Positions 1 through 9,334 of a stretch of 30,547 bases of DNA are shown in pieces. The notes under the pieces were generated by a model, which was given only the letters and a program-made list of their open reading frames with translations, was not told the origin of the DNA and did not search any database. A program made the translations under genes and the position numbers. The stretch lies in contig CAZLNM010000060.1 in the NCBI GenBank assembly GCA_964561025.1, positions 1-30,547 of the forward strand, read 5' to 3'. The DNA comes from JAAZNF01 sp964561025 (GTDB lineage Bacteria; Myxococcota; B64-G9). Positions within the stretch are counted from its first letter, which is position 1. Each line of letters starts with the position of its first letter.

Positions 1-1
1 C

Positions 2-30
2 CTGGTGAAGGCCCCGGCGCAGGAGGGCTG

Positions 31-31
<1 letters not shown>
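2..31 (+). CDS. rplO: 3' end of upstream gene, probably ribosomal protein L15 (partial)
   Basis: An open frame enters from the left edge, encodes LVKAPAQEG and stops with TGA at 29-31, overlapping the ATG of secY (TGATG). In nearly all bacteria the gene directly before secY in the spc operon is rplO, so position is the main argument. Nine residues cannot identify the protein by themselves. The overlap suggests translational coupling to secY, and the secY Shine-Dalgarno AGGAGG lies inside these last codons. Confidence 0.5.
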
Positions 32-1353
<1,322 letters not shown>

Positions 1354-1363
1354 GGAGCCGTTC

Positions 1364-2017
1364 ATGAAGCTCATCATGCTCGGCCCTCCCGGGGCGGGGA
1401 AGGGCACCCAGGCCCAGATGCTGGTGGAACGCCTGCGCATCCCGCAGGTGTCCACCGGAGATCTGCTGCGGGCGGCGGTGCGCGAGGGGACGGAGCTCGG
1501 CCGCCAGGCGAAGCGCTTCATGGACCAGGGCCGGCTGGTGCCGGACGAGGTGGTGATCGGCATGATCCGGGAACGCCTGGCCCGTCCCGACTGCCAGCAC
1601 GGGTTCGTGCTCGACGGTTTCCCGCGCGCGGTGGCGCAGGCCCAGGCGCTCGATCGCATGCTGGCCGAGACCGGCCGGCGGCTGGACGCGGTGCTGAGCA
1701 TCGAGGTCCCCGAGGGGGAGCTGCTGCGCCGGCTCACCGGCCGCTTGAGCTGCCCGGCCTGCGGGGCCATGTTCCACAAGGACTCCAAACCGCCCAAGAA
1801 GGCGGGCTTGTGCGATAACTGCGGCACTCACCTGATCACCCGCGACGATGATCGCGAGGAGACCATCCGCAAGCGGCTTTCGGTGTACTCCGAGCAGACC
1901 GAACCGCTCAAGCCGTACTACCGGGATCAGGGGCTGCTGAGACCGATCAGCGGAACCGGCACCCCCGCCGAGATCGGGCGCGCCATCCGCGAGGCGCTGG
2001 GGATGAAGGACGCCTAG
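1364..2017 (+). CDS. adk: Adenylate kinase, zinc-binding long form
   Basis: It interconverts ATP + AMP and 2 ADP in the cytoplasm. The 217-residue protein has the P-loop GPPGAGKGT at residues 7-15, the AMP-binding STGDLLR near 30-36 and the DGFPR motif at 84-88. The LID domain carries four cysteines, C130, C133, C150 and C153, in a Cys-x2-Cys pattern on each side, so this is the structural-zinc form rather than the Cys-free E. coli form. The start at 1364 follows GAGGAG, which overlaps the secY stop. The gene ends 3 nt before map and is clearly co-transcribed with secY and map. Confidence 0.98.
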   Translation: MKLIMLGPPGAGKGTQAQMLVERLRIPQVSTGDLLRAAVREGTELGRQAKRFMDQGRLVPDEVVIGMIRERLARPDCQHGFVLDGFPRAVAQAQALDRMLAETGRRLDAVLSIEVPEGELLRRLTGRLSCPACGAMFHKDSKPPKKAGLCDNCGTHLITRDDDREETIRKRLSVYSEQTEPLKPYYRDQGLLRPISGTGTPAEIGRAIREALGMKDA

Positions 2018-2020
2018 GAA

Positions 2021-2806
2021 ATGGCCGTGATGCTCAAATCCGAGTCCGAGATCGAGCGCATGCGCAAGGCCGACCGCATCGTGGCCAAGGTGCTGCGCGA
2101 GGTGGCCCGCTCGGCCCGGCCGGGCGTCTCCACCCTCGAGCTCGACGAGCTGGCCGAGGATCTCACCCGGCGTTACGGCGCCACCCCGGCCTTCAAGGGC
2201 TACCAGGGGGCGGGGCCCTACCCGTTCCCCGGCAGCCTGTGCACCTCCATCAACGACGAGGTGGTGCACGGCATCCCCTCGGCCAAGCGCCGCCTGCGCG
2301 AGGGCGACATCCTGAGCGTGGACTTCGGCGCGGTGGTGGACGGCTACTACGGCGACGCGGCGGTGACGCTCCCCATCGGAAAGGTGAGCCCGGTGGCCGA
2401 GCGCCTGATGCAGGTCACCCGCGAGGCGCTGGAGCTGGCCATCGAGAAGCTGCGGCCGGGCAACCGCATCTCGGACATCGGCGCGACCATCCAGGATCAC
2501 GTGGAGAAGAGCGGGTTCTCGGTGGTGCGGGATTTCGTGGGACACGGCATCGGGCGCGCCTTGCACGAGGAGCCCCAGGTGCCGCATTACCGGGCGGCCG
2601 GTCACAACGAGCGGCTGCGGCCGGGCATGGTGCTGGCCATCGAGCCCATGGTGAACCAGGGGGGCTACCAGGTGCGCACCGCGGCGGACGGCTGGACCCA
2701 GCTGACCCAGGATGGCAGCCTGTCGGCCCACTTCGAACACTCGGTGGCCATCGCCGCGGACGGCCCGATGGTGCTCAGCCGGCTGGAAGAAGGAGAAGAG
2801 CCATGA
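2021..2806 (+). CDS. map: Type I methionine aminopeptidase
   Basis: This cytoplasmic metalloprotease removes the initiator methionine from new proteins. The 261-residue chain is the short type I form without an N-terminal zinc or SH3 extension. The five metal ligands can be placed as D101 (SVDFG), D112 (YYGDAA), H175 (GHGIG), E208 (IEPM) and E239 (FEHS), with H83 and H182 as expected active-site histidines. The ATG at 2021 lies 3 nt after the adk stop. A second in-frame ATG three codons on is possible but would only remove MAV. Its stop overlaps the rpmJ start (ATGA), so the two are probably translationally coupled. There is no infA gene between map and rpmJ. Confidence 0.98.
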   Translation: MAVMLKSESEIERMRKADRIVAKVLREVARSARPGVSTLELDELAEDLTRRYGATPAFKGYQGAGPYPFPGSLCTSINDEVVHGIPSAKRRLREGDILSVDFGAVVDGYYGDAAVTLPIGKVSPVAERLMQVTREALELAIEKLRPGNRISDIGATIQDHVEKSGFSVVRDFVGHGIGRALHEEPQVPHYRAAGHNERLRPGMVLAIEPMVNQGGYQVRTAADGWTQLTQDGSLSAHFEHSVAIAADGPMVLSRLEEGEEP

Positions 2807-2919
2807 AGGTTCGCGCTTCGGTGAAAAGAATCTGTAACAAATGCCGGATTATCCGGCGGCGCGGCGTGGTCCGGGTGCAGTGCACCAACGCGCGGCACAA
2901 GCAGCGCCAGGGCACCTAG
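2803..2919 (+). CDS. rpmJ: 50S ribosomal protein L36
   Basis: A 38-residue basic protein beginning MKVRASVKRICNKC and ending NARHKQRQGT, the usual size and sequence style of L36 of the large subunit. It has the zinc-ribbon ligands C11, C14, C27 and H32, so it is the zinc-binding (C+) form. The ATG overlaps the map stop codon as ATGA. It lies 27 nt before rpsM, the standard position at the start of the alpha operon. Confidence 0.97.
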   Translation: MKVRASVKRICNKCRIIRRRGVVRVQCTNARHKQRQGT

Positions 2920-2946
2920 CGGCCCGGCAGCACAGGAGGTGATGCG

Positions 2947-3351
2947 GTGGCACGTATTGCAGGAGTCGACCTTCCCCGCAACAAGCGGATCGTGGTGGCG
3001 CTGACGTACATCTACGGCCTGGGGCCCACCCGGGCGCGCGAGATCTGCACAGGCGCCGGCATCGATGCCAACAAGCGCACCGATGCCCTCAGCGAGGACG
3101 ACGTGAAGTCCCTGCGTGAGTTCATCGACGCGCACTACAAGGTCGAAGGCGACCTGCGGCGAGAGGTGTCGATGAACATCAAGCGGCTCATGGACCTCAA
3201 CACCTATCGCGGCCAGCGGCACCGCAAGGGCCTGCCGGTGCGGGGCCAGCGCACCCACACCAACGCGCGCACCCGCAAGGGGCCGCGCAAGGGCAAGTTG
3301 CTGGGCAAGAAGCCGATGTCCTCGACCTCGGCGCCGGTCCAGCCGAGCTGA
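2947..3351 (+). CDS. rpsM: 30S ribosomal protein S13
   Basis: S13 sits in the head of the 30S subunit and contacts the P-site tRNA and the 50S subunit. The start is GTG at 2947, chosen because the strong Shine-Dalgarno AGGAGGTGAT lies just upstream and the product begins with the canonical ARIAGVDLPRNKR. The helix-two-turns-helix region and the GQRTHTNARTRKGP motif (about residues 98-112) are present. At 134 residues it is about ten longer than usual, the extra being a Ser/Pro-rich tail (PMSSTSAPVQPS). It is followed by rpsK after 27 nt. Confidence 0.98.
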   Translation: MARIAGVDLPRNKRIVVALTYIYGLGPTRAREICTGAGIDANKRTDALSEDDVKSLREFIDAHYKVEGDLRREVSMNIKRLMDLNTYRGQRHRKGLPVRGQRTHTNARTRKGPRKGKLLGKKPMSSTSAPVQPS

Positions 3352-3378
3352 CGGGTAGCGGAAAGGACACGGTGAGGT

Positions 3379-3753
3379 ATGGCCAAGGCGAAGAAAGTCA
3401 AGAAGAACGTCCAGAGCGGGATGGCCCACATCCAGTCCACCTTCAACAACACCATCGTGACCATCACCGACGTGGCCGGCAACACGCTGGCCTGGTCCAG
3501 CGCGGGCGCCTGCGGCTTCAAGGGCTCGCGCAAGAGCACGCCCTTCGCGGCCCAGCTGGCGGCCCAGGAGGCGGCCAAGAAGGCGATGGAGCACGGGCTG
3601 AAACAGATCGGCATCGAGGTCAACGGCCCCGGCGCCGGCCGGGAGGCGGCCATCCGGGCGCTCCAGGCCTCGGGGCTCAAGGTCACCCAGATCATGGACG
3701 TGACCCCGGTTCCCCACAACGGCTGCCGGCCGCCCAAGCGGCGGCGGGTCTGA
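3379..3753 (+). CDS. rpsK: 30S ribosomal protein S11
   Basis: S11 is on the 30S platform near the 3' end of 16S rRNA. The 124 residues contain the family core: HIQSTFNNTIVTITD near 17-31, GFKGSRKSTPFAAQ near 46-59, and the C-terminal DVTPVPHNGCRPPKRRRV. Length is normal. The ATG at 3379 follows GTGAGGT, a weaker Shine-Dalgarno than its neighbours have. It sits between rpsM and rpsD in the conserved alpha operon order. Confidence 0.98.
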   Translation: MAKAKKVKKNVQSGMAHIQSTFNNTIVTITDVAGNTLAWSSAGACGFKGSRKSTPFAAQLAAQEAAKKAMEHGLKQIGIEVNGPGAGREAAIRALQASGLKVTQIMDVTPVPHNGCRPPKRRRV

Positions 3754-3783
3754 GATCGCGACCGCAAGTCCAAGGAGGATGCA

Positions 3784-4410
3784 GTGGCTCGTTACACCGG
3801 TTCCCTGTGCAAATTGTGCCGCCGTGAGAAACTGAAGCTGTTTCTAAAGGGCGATCGTTGTTTCTCCGACAAGTGCTCCGTCGACCGTCGGCCGTACCCC
3901 CCCGGCCAGCACGGCCAGGCGCGCACCAAGTTTTCGCCCTTCGGCACGCAGCTGCGCGAGAAGCAGAAGGTCAAGCGCATCTACGGGGTGCTGGAGCGGC
4001 AGTTCCGGCGCTTCTTCGCCGACGCCGCCCGGCGCAAGGGCGTCACCGGCGAGAGCCTGTTGCTCTCCCTGGAGCGCCGTCTGGACAACATGGTGTACCG
4101 CATGGGTTTCGCCCGCACCCGCGGCGAGGCGCGCCAGCTGGTGAGCCACGGCCATTTCCGAGTCAACGATCGCCGGGCCACCGTGCCCGCGATGCTGCTC
4201 GACGCCGGTGATGTGGTGTCGCTGCGCAAATCCAGCCGCCAGCTCAAGCTGATCGAGGAGTCGCTGAACGCCATCGAGCGGCGCGGCGTGCCGGCCTGGA
4301 TCGAGTTGGATCGCAAGGAGTTCAAGGCCACGCTGAAGGCGCTCCCGGCGCGCGAAGACATCACCATGCCCATCCAGGAACAGATGATCGTGGAGCTGTA
4401 CTCCAAGTAG
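3784..4410 (+). CDS. rpsD: 30S ribosomal protein S4, zinc-binding form
   Basis: S4 is a primary 16S-binding protein that nucleates assembly of the 30S body. In E. coli it also represses its own operon, but no S4 target structure is evident here. The 208 residues include an N-terminal zinc knuckle with C9, C12, C26 and C31, and an S4 RNA-binding domain around residues 98-160 (RLDNMVYRMGFARTRGEARQLVSHGHFRVN). The start is GTG at 3784, fixed by AAGGAGGAT a few bases upstream. It is 10 nt before rpoA. Confidence 0.98.
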   Translation: MARYTGSLCKLCRREKLKLFLKGDRCFSDKCSVDRRPYPPGQHGQARTKFSPFGTQLREKQKVKRIYGVLERQFRRFFADAARRKGVTGESLLLSLERRLDNMVYRMGFARTRGEARQLVSHGHFRVNDRRATVPAMLLDAGDVVSLRKSSRQLKLIEESLNAIERRGVPAWIELDRKEFKATLKALPAREDITMPIQEQMIVELYSK

Positions 4411-4420
4411 CGGAGGCCTC

Positions 4421-5445
<1,025 letters not shown>

Positions 5446-5449
<4 letters not shown>

Positions 5450-6024
5450 GACACCAGAGCAAGAGCCGGCGCTTTGGCCGGGACACCGAACACCGCCTGG
5501 CCATGTTCGCCAACCTGGTGACGTCCCTGTTCGTGCACGAGCGGGTGCTCACCACGCTGGCCCGGGCCAAGGAGCTGCGCCGGGTGGCCGAGAAGATCAT
5601 CACCCTCGGCAAGCGCGGCACGCTGGCCGCGCGGCGCCTGGCCGCCCAGCGCCTCATGACCCAGGGCGAGTGGGTCGGCAAGCCCAAGCGTCTGGTGCAG
5701 AGCGACAAGGCGCTGGAGAAGCTCTTCGGCACCATCGCGCCCCGCTTCAAGGACCGGCCGGGCGGCTACACCCGCATCGTGCGCACCGGCTACCGGCACG
5801 GCGACAACGCCCCCATGGCCTTCCTGGAGCTGATCCCGGCGGAAACCCCGAAGCCCGAGGGTGGCAAGAAGCCCGCCGGCAAGAAGCCGGGGGCCAAGGC
5901 TCCGGCCAAGGGAACCAAGCCCGGCGCCAAGACGGCCGCCAAGCCCAAGGCCGCTGCTGCCAAGCCCAGGGCTGCCGCCAAGAAGCCCGCCGCCAAGAAA
6001 CCCGACGAGAGCGACGACAAGTAG
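5446..6024 (+). CDS. rplQ: 50S ribosomal protein L17 with long basic tail
   Basis: L17 is a large-subunit protein near the exit tunnel. Residues 1-130 match the family (MRHQSKSRRFGRDTEHR at the start; KRGTLAARR in the middle; TRIVRTGYRHGDNAPMAFLEL at the end of the fold). From about residue 131 to 192 there is a low-complexity tail rich in Lys, Pro, Ala and Gly, ending in acidic DESDDK. The usual family length is roughly 115-140, so the tail adds about 60 residues, resembling histone H1-like tails and probably disordered. The ATG overlaps the rpoA stop. It is the last gene of the operon; the following 144 nt hold no convincing intrinsic terminator. Confidence 0.96.
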
Positions 6025-6168
6025 GCTTCATCGGTTTTTCGGATCCCCGGCGCCTTCGGCGAGGGTTGCGGGGGCCTACACCACCTGTGTCGCCAGAGGC
6101 GGTTTCGCAAACATCTGTCGATGAGAGGCAGGGTAGAGGAGAGGCGGCGCCAGGAGTGGGATTCTCGC

Positions 6169-6465
6169 TCACTTCTCGGGCATGAGGTACACGATCTTGA
6201 CCCGGCCGTCGGGCGCGATCGGCTCGGAGATGGAGACGATCTTGGCGCCGTCCGGGATCTCGATGGGCAGGTCGGCGGGGGCTTCCTTTTCGTGAATGGT
6301 GCCGCGCCAGTCCTCGCGGTTCTTGGAGAGGAAGAACTTTCCGGCGCAGCCGGCCAGCTCCCCCGCCACGTCTTTTTGGAAGATCTCGCAAAAGCCGATG
6401 GGGTAGTCGGGGAGTGATTCCACCGACCGCGGGGGTGCCCAGTGGATGCAGTCACGGCATTTCAT
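6169..6465 (-). CDS. Small cysteine-containing protein, unknown function
   Basis: A 98-residue protein that I do not recognise. It begins MKCRDCIHWA and has C3, C6, C26 and C40, a spacing that could bind zinc (CxxC plus two later Cys). It continues into a charged, beta-prone C-terminal half ending YLMPEK. The ATG at 6465 is preferred over an upstream GTG at 6492 because AGGAG lies about 10 nt upstream of it and the extension is only an Arg-rich stretch. It lies 57 nt downstream of the next minus-strand gene and probably shares its transcript. There is no signal peptide, so it is likely cytoplasmic. It converges on rplQ. Confidence 0.7.
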   Translation of the reverse strand: MKCRDCIHWAPPRSVESLPDYPIGFCEIFQKDVAGELAGCAGKFFLSKNREDWRGTIHEKEAPADLPIEIPDGAKIVSISEPIAPDGRVKIVYLMPEK

Positions 6466-6522
6466 GCTTGGTCGGCTCCTCCTCCGGCGCACGTCGCGCG
6501 GCGGGTCTCGCGGGAAGGTAGC

Positions 6523-7479
6523 TCATTTGATCTTGACAGGGAAGGGGTTTTCGGCGCTCTCGCCCGTGGCGGCCCGGACCTCGTCCAGGGTGATGTCGCC
6601 GGTGGAGAGCTGAAAACGCGACCGCTCCATGGCCTGGCGCGCGCGGTCGCGGTACTCGGCGGACTCCAGCCACTCCAGCACCGGGCCGCGGCGCGGCAGC
6701 ACTTGCTCGCGCGGCAGCCAGCGGAACGGCTTGTGCGAGTTGAGGTCGAGCAGGGCGCCGCACTCCACGCCCCAGGCCAGGTCGGCCAGCGTGTGCTCGC
6801 GGGTGTCCCGCAGGATGGAGGTGAAGATGCCCTGCTCCTCGGGGTTCAGGAAGCGAAACCGCACGAAGTACAAGGCGGCGTTGTGCAGGCGCTCGGGCAC
6901 CTCGACCACGCCGTCCAGGTCGAGCCGGTGGGCCATCATCTGGAGCAACGAGAGCACCTCGCGGCCCATCCCCAGCCCCGGGAAGGCCTGCCCCGGCAGC
7001 AGCGGCTTGTCCGGGGAGGGCGGCGCCAGGGGGTTCTGCATGCGTAGCCACTTGACGTGCAGGAAATTACAGGCGCCGAGCCCGGGCGGCTCGCGGACCT
7101 CGGGAGGGAGCGGGCCGGTCTTGGCGATGAGCTCGACCAGCGGGTGCGGGCTGACCGAGCCGTGGATGCGCAGCACGTCGTAGGTGTCCTCGAAGCGGGA
7201 GAAAGACAGGCTCGGCTCGCCCAGGCCGCGCCGGCGGACCTCGTCGAAGAGCCCGTACACCTCCAGCGCCGCGGCCAGCCCCTCGCGCCCGTAGAAGTCC
7301 AGGAAGGTGTCCTGGGGTCGATCGCTCTTTGCGCCGGCCGAGCCCAAGGCGCCGGCGTCGGGCCACTCGGGCTCGCGAGGGATGTGCGTGCGCAGGCTGG
7401 CGGGTTCGAGGTAATGGAAGACCTTGAGGTAATGACGCTCGATGCGGCGCAGCTTGGGGTCTTCGGCGAATTCCGTCAT
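6523..7479 (-). CDS. Conserved-looking hypothetical protein, 318 aa
   Basis: I do not recognise a named family with confidence. The 318-residue protein is soluble, without signal peptide or membrane segment. Its most distinctive part is around residues 140-205: LHVKWLRMQNPL, then a Pro-rich LLPGQAFPGLGMGREV, then LLQMMAHRLDLDGVVEVPERLHNA. This resembles a region I associate with unannotated deltaproteobacterial proteins, sometimes next to acetyltransferase domains, but that is memory and not evidence. The ATG at 7479 follows GAGGG at close range. A promoter-like TTGAGT-16-TATACT lies directly upstream. The gene is divergent from the hydrolase gene at 7603 and probably leads an operon with the small Cys protein. 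Confidence 0.8.
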   Translation of the reverse strand: MTEFAEDPKLRRIERHYLKVFHYLEPASLRTHIPREPEWPDAGALGSAGAKSDRPQDTFLDFYGREGLAAALEVYGLFDEVRRRGLGEPSLSFSRFEDTYDVLRIHGSVSPHPLVELIAKTGPLPPEVREPPGLGACNFLHVKWLRMQNPLAPPSPDKPLLPGQAFPGLGMGREVLSLLQMMAHRLDLDGVVEVPERLHNAALYFVRFRFLNPEEQGIFTSILRDTREHTLADLAWGVECGALLDLNSHKPFRWLPREQVLPRRGPVLEWLESAEYRDRARQAMERSRFQLSTGDITLDEVRAATGESAENPFPVKIK

Positions 7480-7494
7480 GCGGCCCTCGGCGCC

Positions 7495-7522
7495 AGTATA
7501 CCCGGTTGGGCGCGGGACTCAA
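7495..7522 (-). promoter_or_regulatory. Candidate sigma-70 promoter for the minus-strand unknown gene
   Basis: On the minus strand, TTGAGT (7522-7517) and TATACT (7500-7495) are separated by 16 nt. The -10 box matches the consensus at five of six bases. The predicted start lies only about 9 nt before the ATG at 7479, so the leader would be very short, just holding the GAGGG ribosome-binding site. Confidence 0.45.
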
Positions 7523-7540
7523 GGGTGCGCCAGGACGGTG

Positions 7541-7569
7541 TTGAAAACTGCGCCGCGCCAGACTATACA
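7541..7569 (+). promoter_or_regulatory. Candidate sigma-70 promoter for the secreted hydrolase
   Basis: TTGAAA (7541-7546) and TATACA (7564-7569) are separated by exactly 17 nt, matching the consensus at five and four of six bases. The predicted transcription start is near 7576, about 27 nt before the ATG at 7603. The -10 box lies inside the palindrome at 7557-7578. Confidence 0.55.
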
Positions 7570-7578
7570 CAGTCTGGC
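7557..7578. promoter_or_regulatory. Perfect inverted repeat overlapping the -10 box (candidate operator)
   Basis: The arms GCCAGACT (7557-7564) and AGTCTGGC (7571-7578) are exact inverted complements with a 6-nt centre ATACAC. The element covers the -10 box and the predicted start of the hydrolase promoter, the classical place for a dimeric repressor. No T-run follows, so it is not an intrinsic terminator. The binding protein cannot be named from this window. Confidence 0.55.
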
Positions 7579-7602
7579 ACGACTGGAACGCAAGGTGCCT
7601 GC

Positions 7603-8616
7603 ATGACTGCCTGGTGGTTCCTCATGATGCAAGTGGCCGCGGCGAGCGCTCCTGCCCGGTACGATCCCGATCGGACGCTTTACGAATTCCGTCAGTTCGA
7701 CGAGGTCTGGACCGACGAGGCGCGCGCCCGGGCGGTCCCGGTGCGGGTGGTTCATCCCGACGGCGCCGGCCCGTTCCCGGTGGTGATCGTGTCCCACGGA
7801 CTGGGAGGCTCGCGCGAGTCCTATGCCTATCTGGGCAAGCACCTGGCCGCGCGGGGGTACGTGTGCGTGCACCTGCAACACGCCGGCAGCGACGCCGAGG
7901 TGTGGCGCGGCAAGTCCCATCCGTTTCAGGAGCTGGGACGGGCCGCCCGCGACATGCGCGCCGCCCTGGCGCGGCCCGCCGACGTGCGCTTCGCCATCGA
8001 TCGCCTGACGGCGCTGGCGCAGGCGGACGGTCCCTTGAAGGGCAAGCTGGACTTGGCGCGCATCGGCGTGGCCGGGCACTCCTACGGCGCCTGGACCGCG
8101 CTGTCGGTGGCCGGCGAGGTCTTCGAAAACCCGCTGGACGGCAAGGAGGTCTCGCTCGCGGACGAGCGCGTGCGCGCGGCGGTGGCCATGAGCGCGCCCG
8201 TCTCGGCCCGGACGCGGCGGATGCTCGACCGGGCCTTCGCCAAGATCACCATCCCGGTGCTGCACCTCACCGGCACCAAGGACGAGAGCCCCCTGGGCGA
8301 GACCCGCGCGGTGGATCGGCGCGCGCCGTTCGATCACAGCCCGCGTTCGGATCGCATCCTGATCACCTTCCAGGGGGCCGATCACTTCGTGTTCTCGGGC
8401 CGGTTGTGGCGGATGAAACGCGCGGGCGCGCGCGACGAGCACTTCCAGAAGCTCACCCGGGCGGCCTGCGCGGCCTTCTTCGACGCCACGCTGCGTAACG
8501 ATGCCGCCGCCGGCGAGTACCTGTGGGGAGACGGGCTCTCCGCCCGCGTGGGAGCGGACGGCGTGGTGGAGCGCGCCCGGGCGGAATCGGCGCCGAGCCC
8601 CGCTTCCAAGCCTTGA
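7603..8616 (+). CDS. Secreted alpha/beta hydrolase (esterase/lipase-like)
   Basis: A 337-residue alpha/beta hydrolase of the dienelactone hydrolase / PAF-acetylhydrolase-like group. The nucleophile elbow GHSYGAW places Ser160, the acid is probably Asp227 (GTKDES) and the base His261 (GADHF). SHGLGGS at 64-70 fits the oxyanion-hole strand-loop. The N-terminus MTAWWFLMMQVAAASA looks like a short signal peptide, so export is likely but not certain. The ATG at 7603 is the first good start after the promoter; the frame stays open further upstream, but that would run through the divergent promoters. The substrate is unknown. The stop is only 6 nt from the convergent lipoprotein gene's stop, so the two transcripts must overlap. 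Confidence 0.87.
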   Translation: MTAWWFLMMQVAAASAPARYDPDRTLYEFRQFDEVWTDEARARAVPVRVVHPDGAGPFPVVIVSHGLGGSRESYAYLGKHLAARGYVCVHLQHAGSDAEVWRGKSHPFQELGRAARDMRAALARPADVRFAIDRLTALAQADGPLKGKLDLARIGVAGHSYGAWTALSVAGEVFENPLDGKEVSLADERVRAAVAMSAPVSARTRRMLDRAFAKITIPVLHLTGTKDESPLGETRAVDRRAPFDHSPRSDRILITFQGADHFVFSGRLWRMKRAGARDEHFQKLTRAACAAFFDATLRNDAAAGEYLWGDGLSARVGADGVVERARAESAPSPASKP

Positions 8617-8622
8617 AGGGCC

Positions 8623-9204
8623 TCAATTGCTGCCGAGGGATTCCGGCGACAACTGGTGCAGAAATTCCCGTGTCAGCTCGAGCAGATCGAGCCGGCTCTG
8701 GAACCCGGTCAGCACGATCAGGCACGGCGCGTCGTCGTCCCAGGCGATCACCTGCATGTCCTCCCGTACGAAGGCGAGGCGCCCGAGAGCGCGGACTTCC
8801 TGGTAGGCCATGTTCCCGAACCGGCCGCGAACTTGCTCCAAAAAGCGCGGCCGAACCACCTCTTCGGAGCAGATGAAGTCCAGCGATACCGGCCGGGACA
8901 GGATGCCGCCGGTGAAGGTGCAGGTCACCCGGCCCGGGCCCCGCTGCTTCTCGACACTTTCTGCGCGGTGGAACCACCGGTCAGAGAAAACGTATGGCAC
9001 CAGCCGCGCGCAGGAGAGCGGCCGGGGAGGCTGCGGTTTCGTATCCGGGGAGGAGTGGGGCACCGATTCGAGCATGTCTGCGATGGGTGTCGAGGCTTCG
9101 GGCACGGGCCGAGGCGCGGCGCAGGATAAAGACAGCACTACCAGTCCTACGATGAAGAGGGCTTTTCGACGAGAACATGGATGATGCCAAGCGAGAGGTG
9201 ACAT
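8623..9204 (-). CDS. Small lipoprotein, unknown function
   Basis: A 193-residue protein I do not recognise. The N-terminus has basic residues, a hydrophobic run ALFIVGLVVLSLS and then Cys28, a likely lipidation site although Ser at -3 is not ideal. The mature part has a Pro-rich linker and a domain with three further cysteines. The ATG at 9204 is chosen because CAGGAG lies 8-9 nt upstream and it gives a clean signal peptide; the open frame extends to 9522 but would run into the neighbouring membrane-protein gene on the other strand. It is transcribed divergently from the transporter-HEAT genes. Confidence 0.75.
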   Translation of the reverse strand: MSPLAWHHPCSRRKALFIVGLVVLSLSCAAPRPVPEASTPIADMLESVPHSSPDTKPQPPRPLSCARLVPYVFSDRWFHRAESVEKQRGPGRVTCTFTGGILSRPVSLDFICSEEVVRPRFLEQVRGRFGNMAYQEVRALGRLAFVREDMQVIAWDDDAPCLIVLTGFQSRLDLLELTREFLHQLSPESLGSN

Positions 9205-9230
9205 GCAGAACACTCCTGGGTGACAGTTCG

Positions 9231-9259
9231 GAGATACCATACGGCGTTGCCGTTCACAA
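9231..9259 (-). promoter_or_regulatory. Candidate sigma-70 promoter for the small lipoprotein
   Basis: On the minus strand, TTGTGA (9259-9254) and TATCTC (9236-9231) are separated by 17 nt. The predicted start is about 20 nt upstream of the ATG at 9204. The match is moderate, four of six and three of six. Confidence 0.4.
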
Positions 9260-9281
9260 CGAGCGGGCGGCTGGGGCTCCC

Positions 9282-9310
9282 TGGACAAACAGTGCCGTCT
9301 TTGGGACACT
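9282..9310 (+). promoter_or_regulatory. Weak candidate promoter for the transporter-HEAT genes
   Basis: TGGACA (9282-9287) and GACACT (9305-9310) are separated by 17 nt. The -35 box matches at five of six bases but the -10 box at only three. It is the best pair I can see in the 130-nt divergent region before the GTG at 9335. Confidence 0.3.
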
Positions 9311-9334
9311 TCCGCCAGCCGGACGGGAGGTGGC

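Noticed and set aside
2919..2946. Missing infA between map and rpmJ.
   Set aside because: infA is placed elsewhere in many bacteria, so its absence here is not remarkable.
6038..6095. Possible terminator hairpin after rplQ (CGCC-TTC-GGCG inside CCCCG/CGGGG).
   Set aside because: The inner stem is only 4 bp and no T-run follows on either strand.
7057..7602. N-terminal extension of the secreted hydrolase.
   Set aside because: It would cross the divergent promoters and run antisense to the unknown 318-aa gene; the start at 7603 gives a signal-peptide-like N-terminus.
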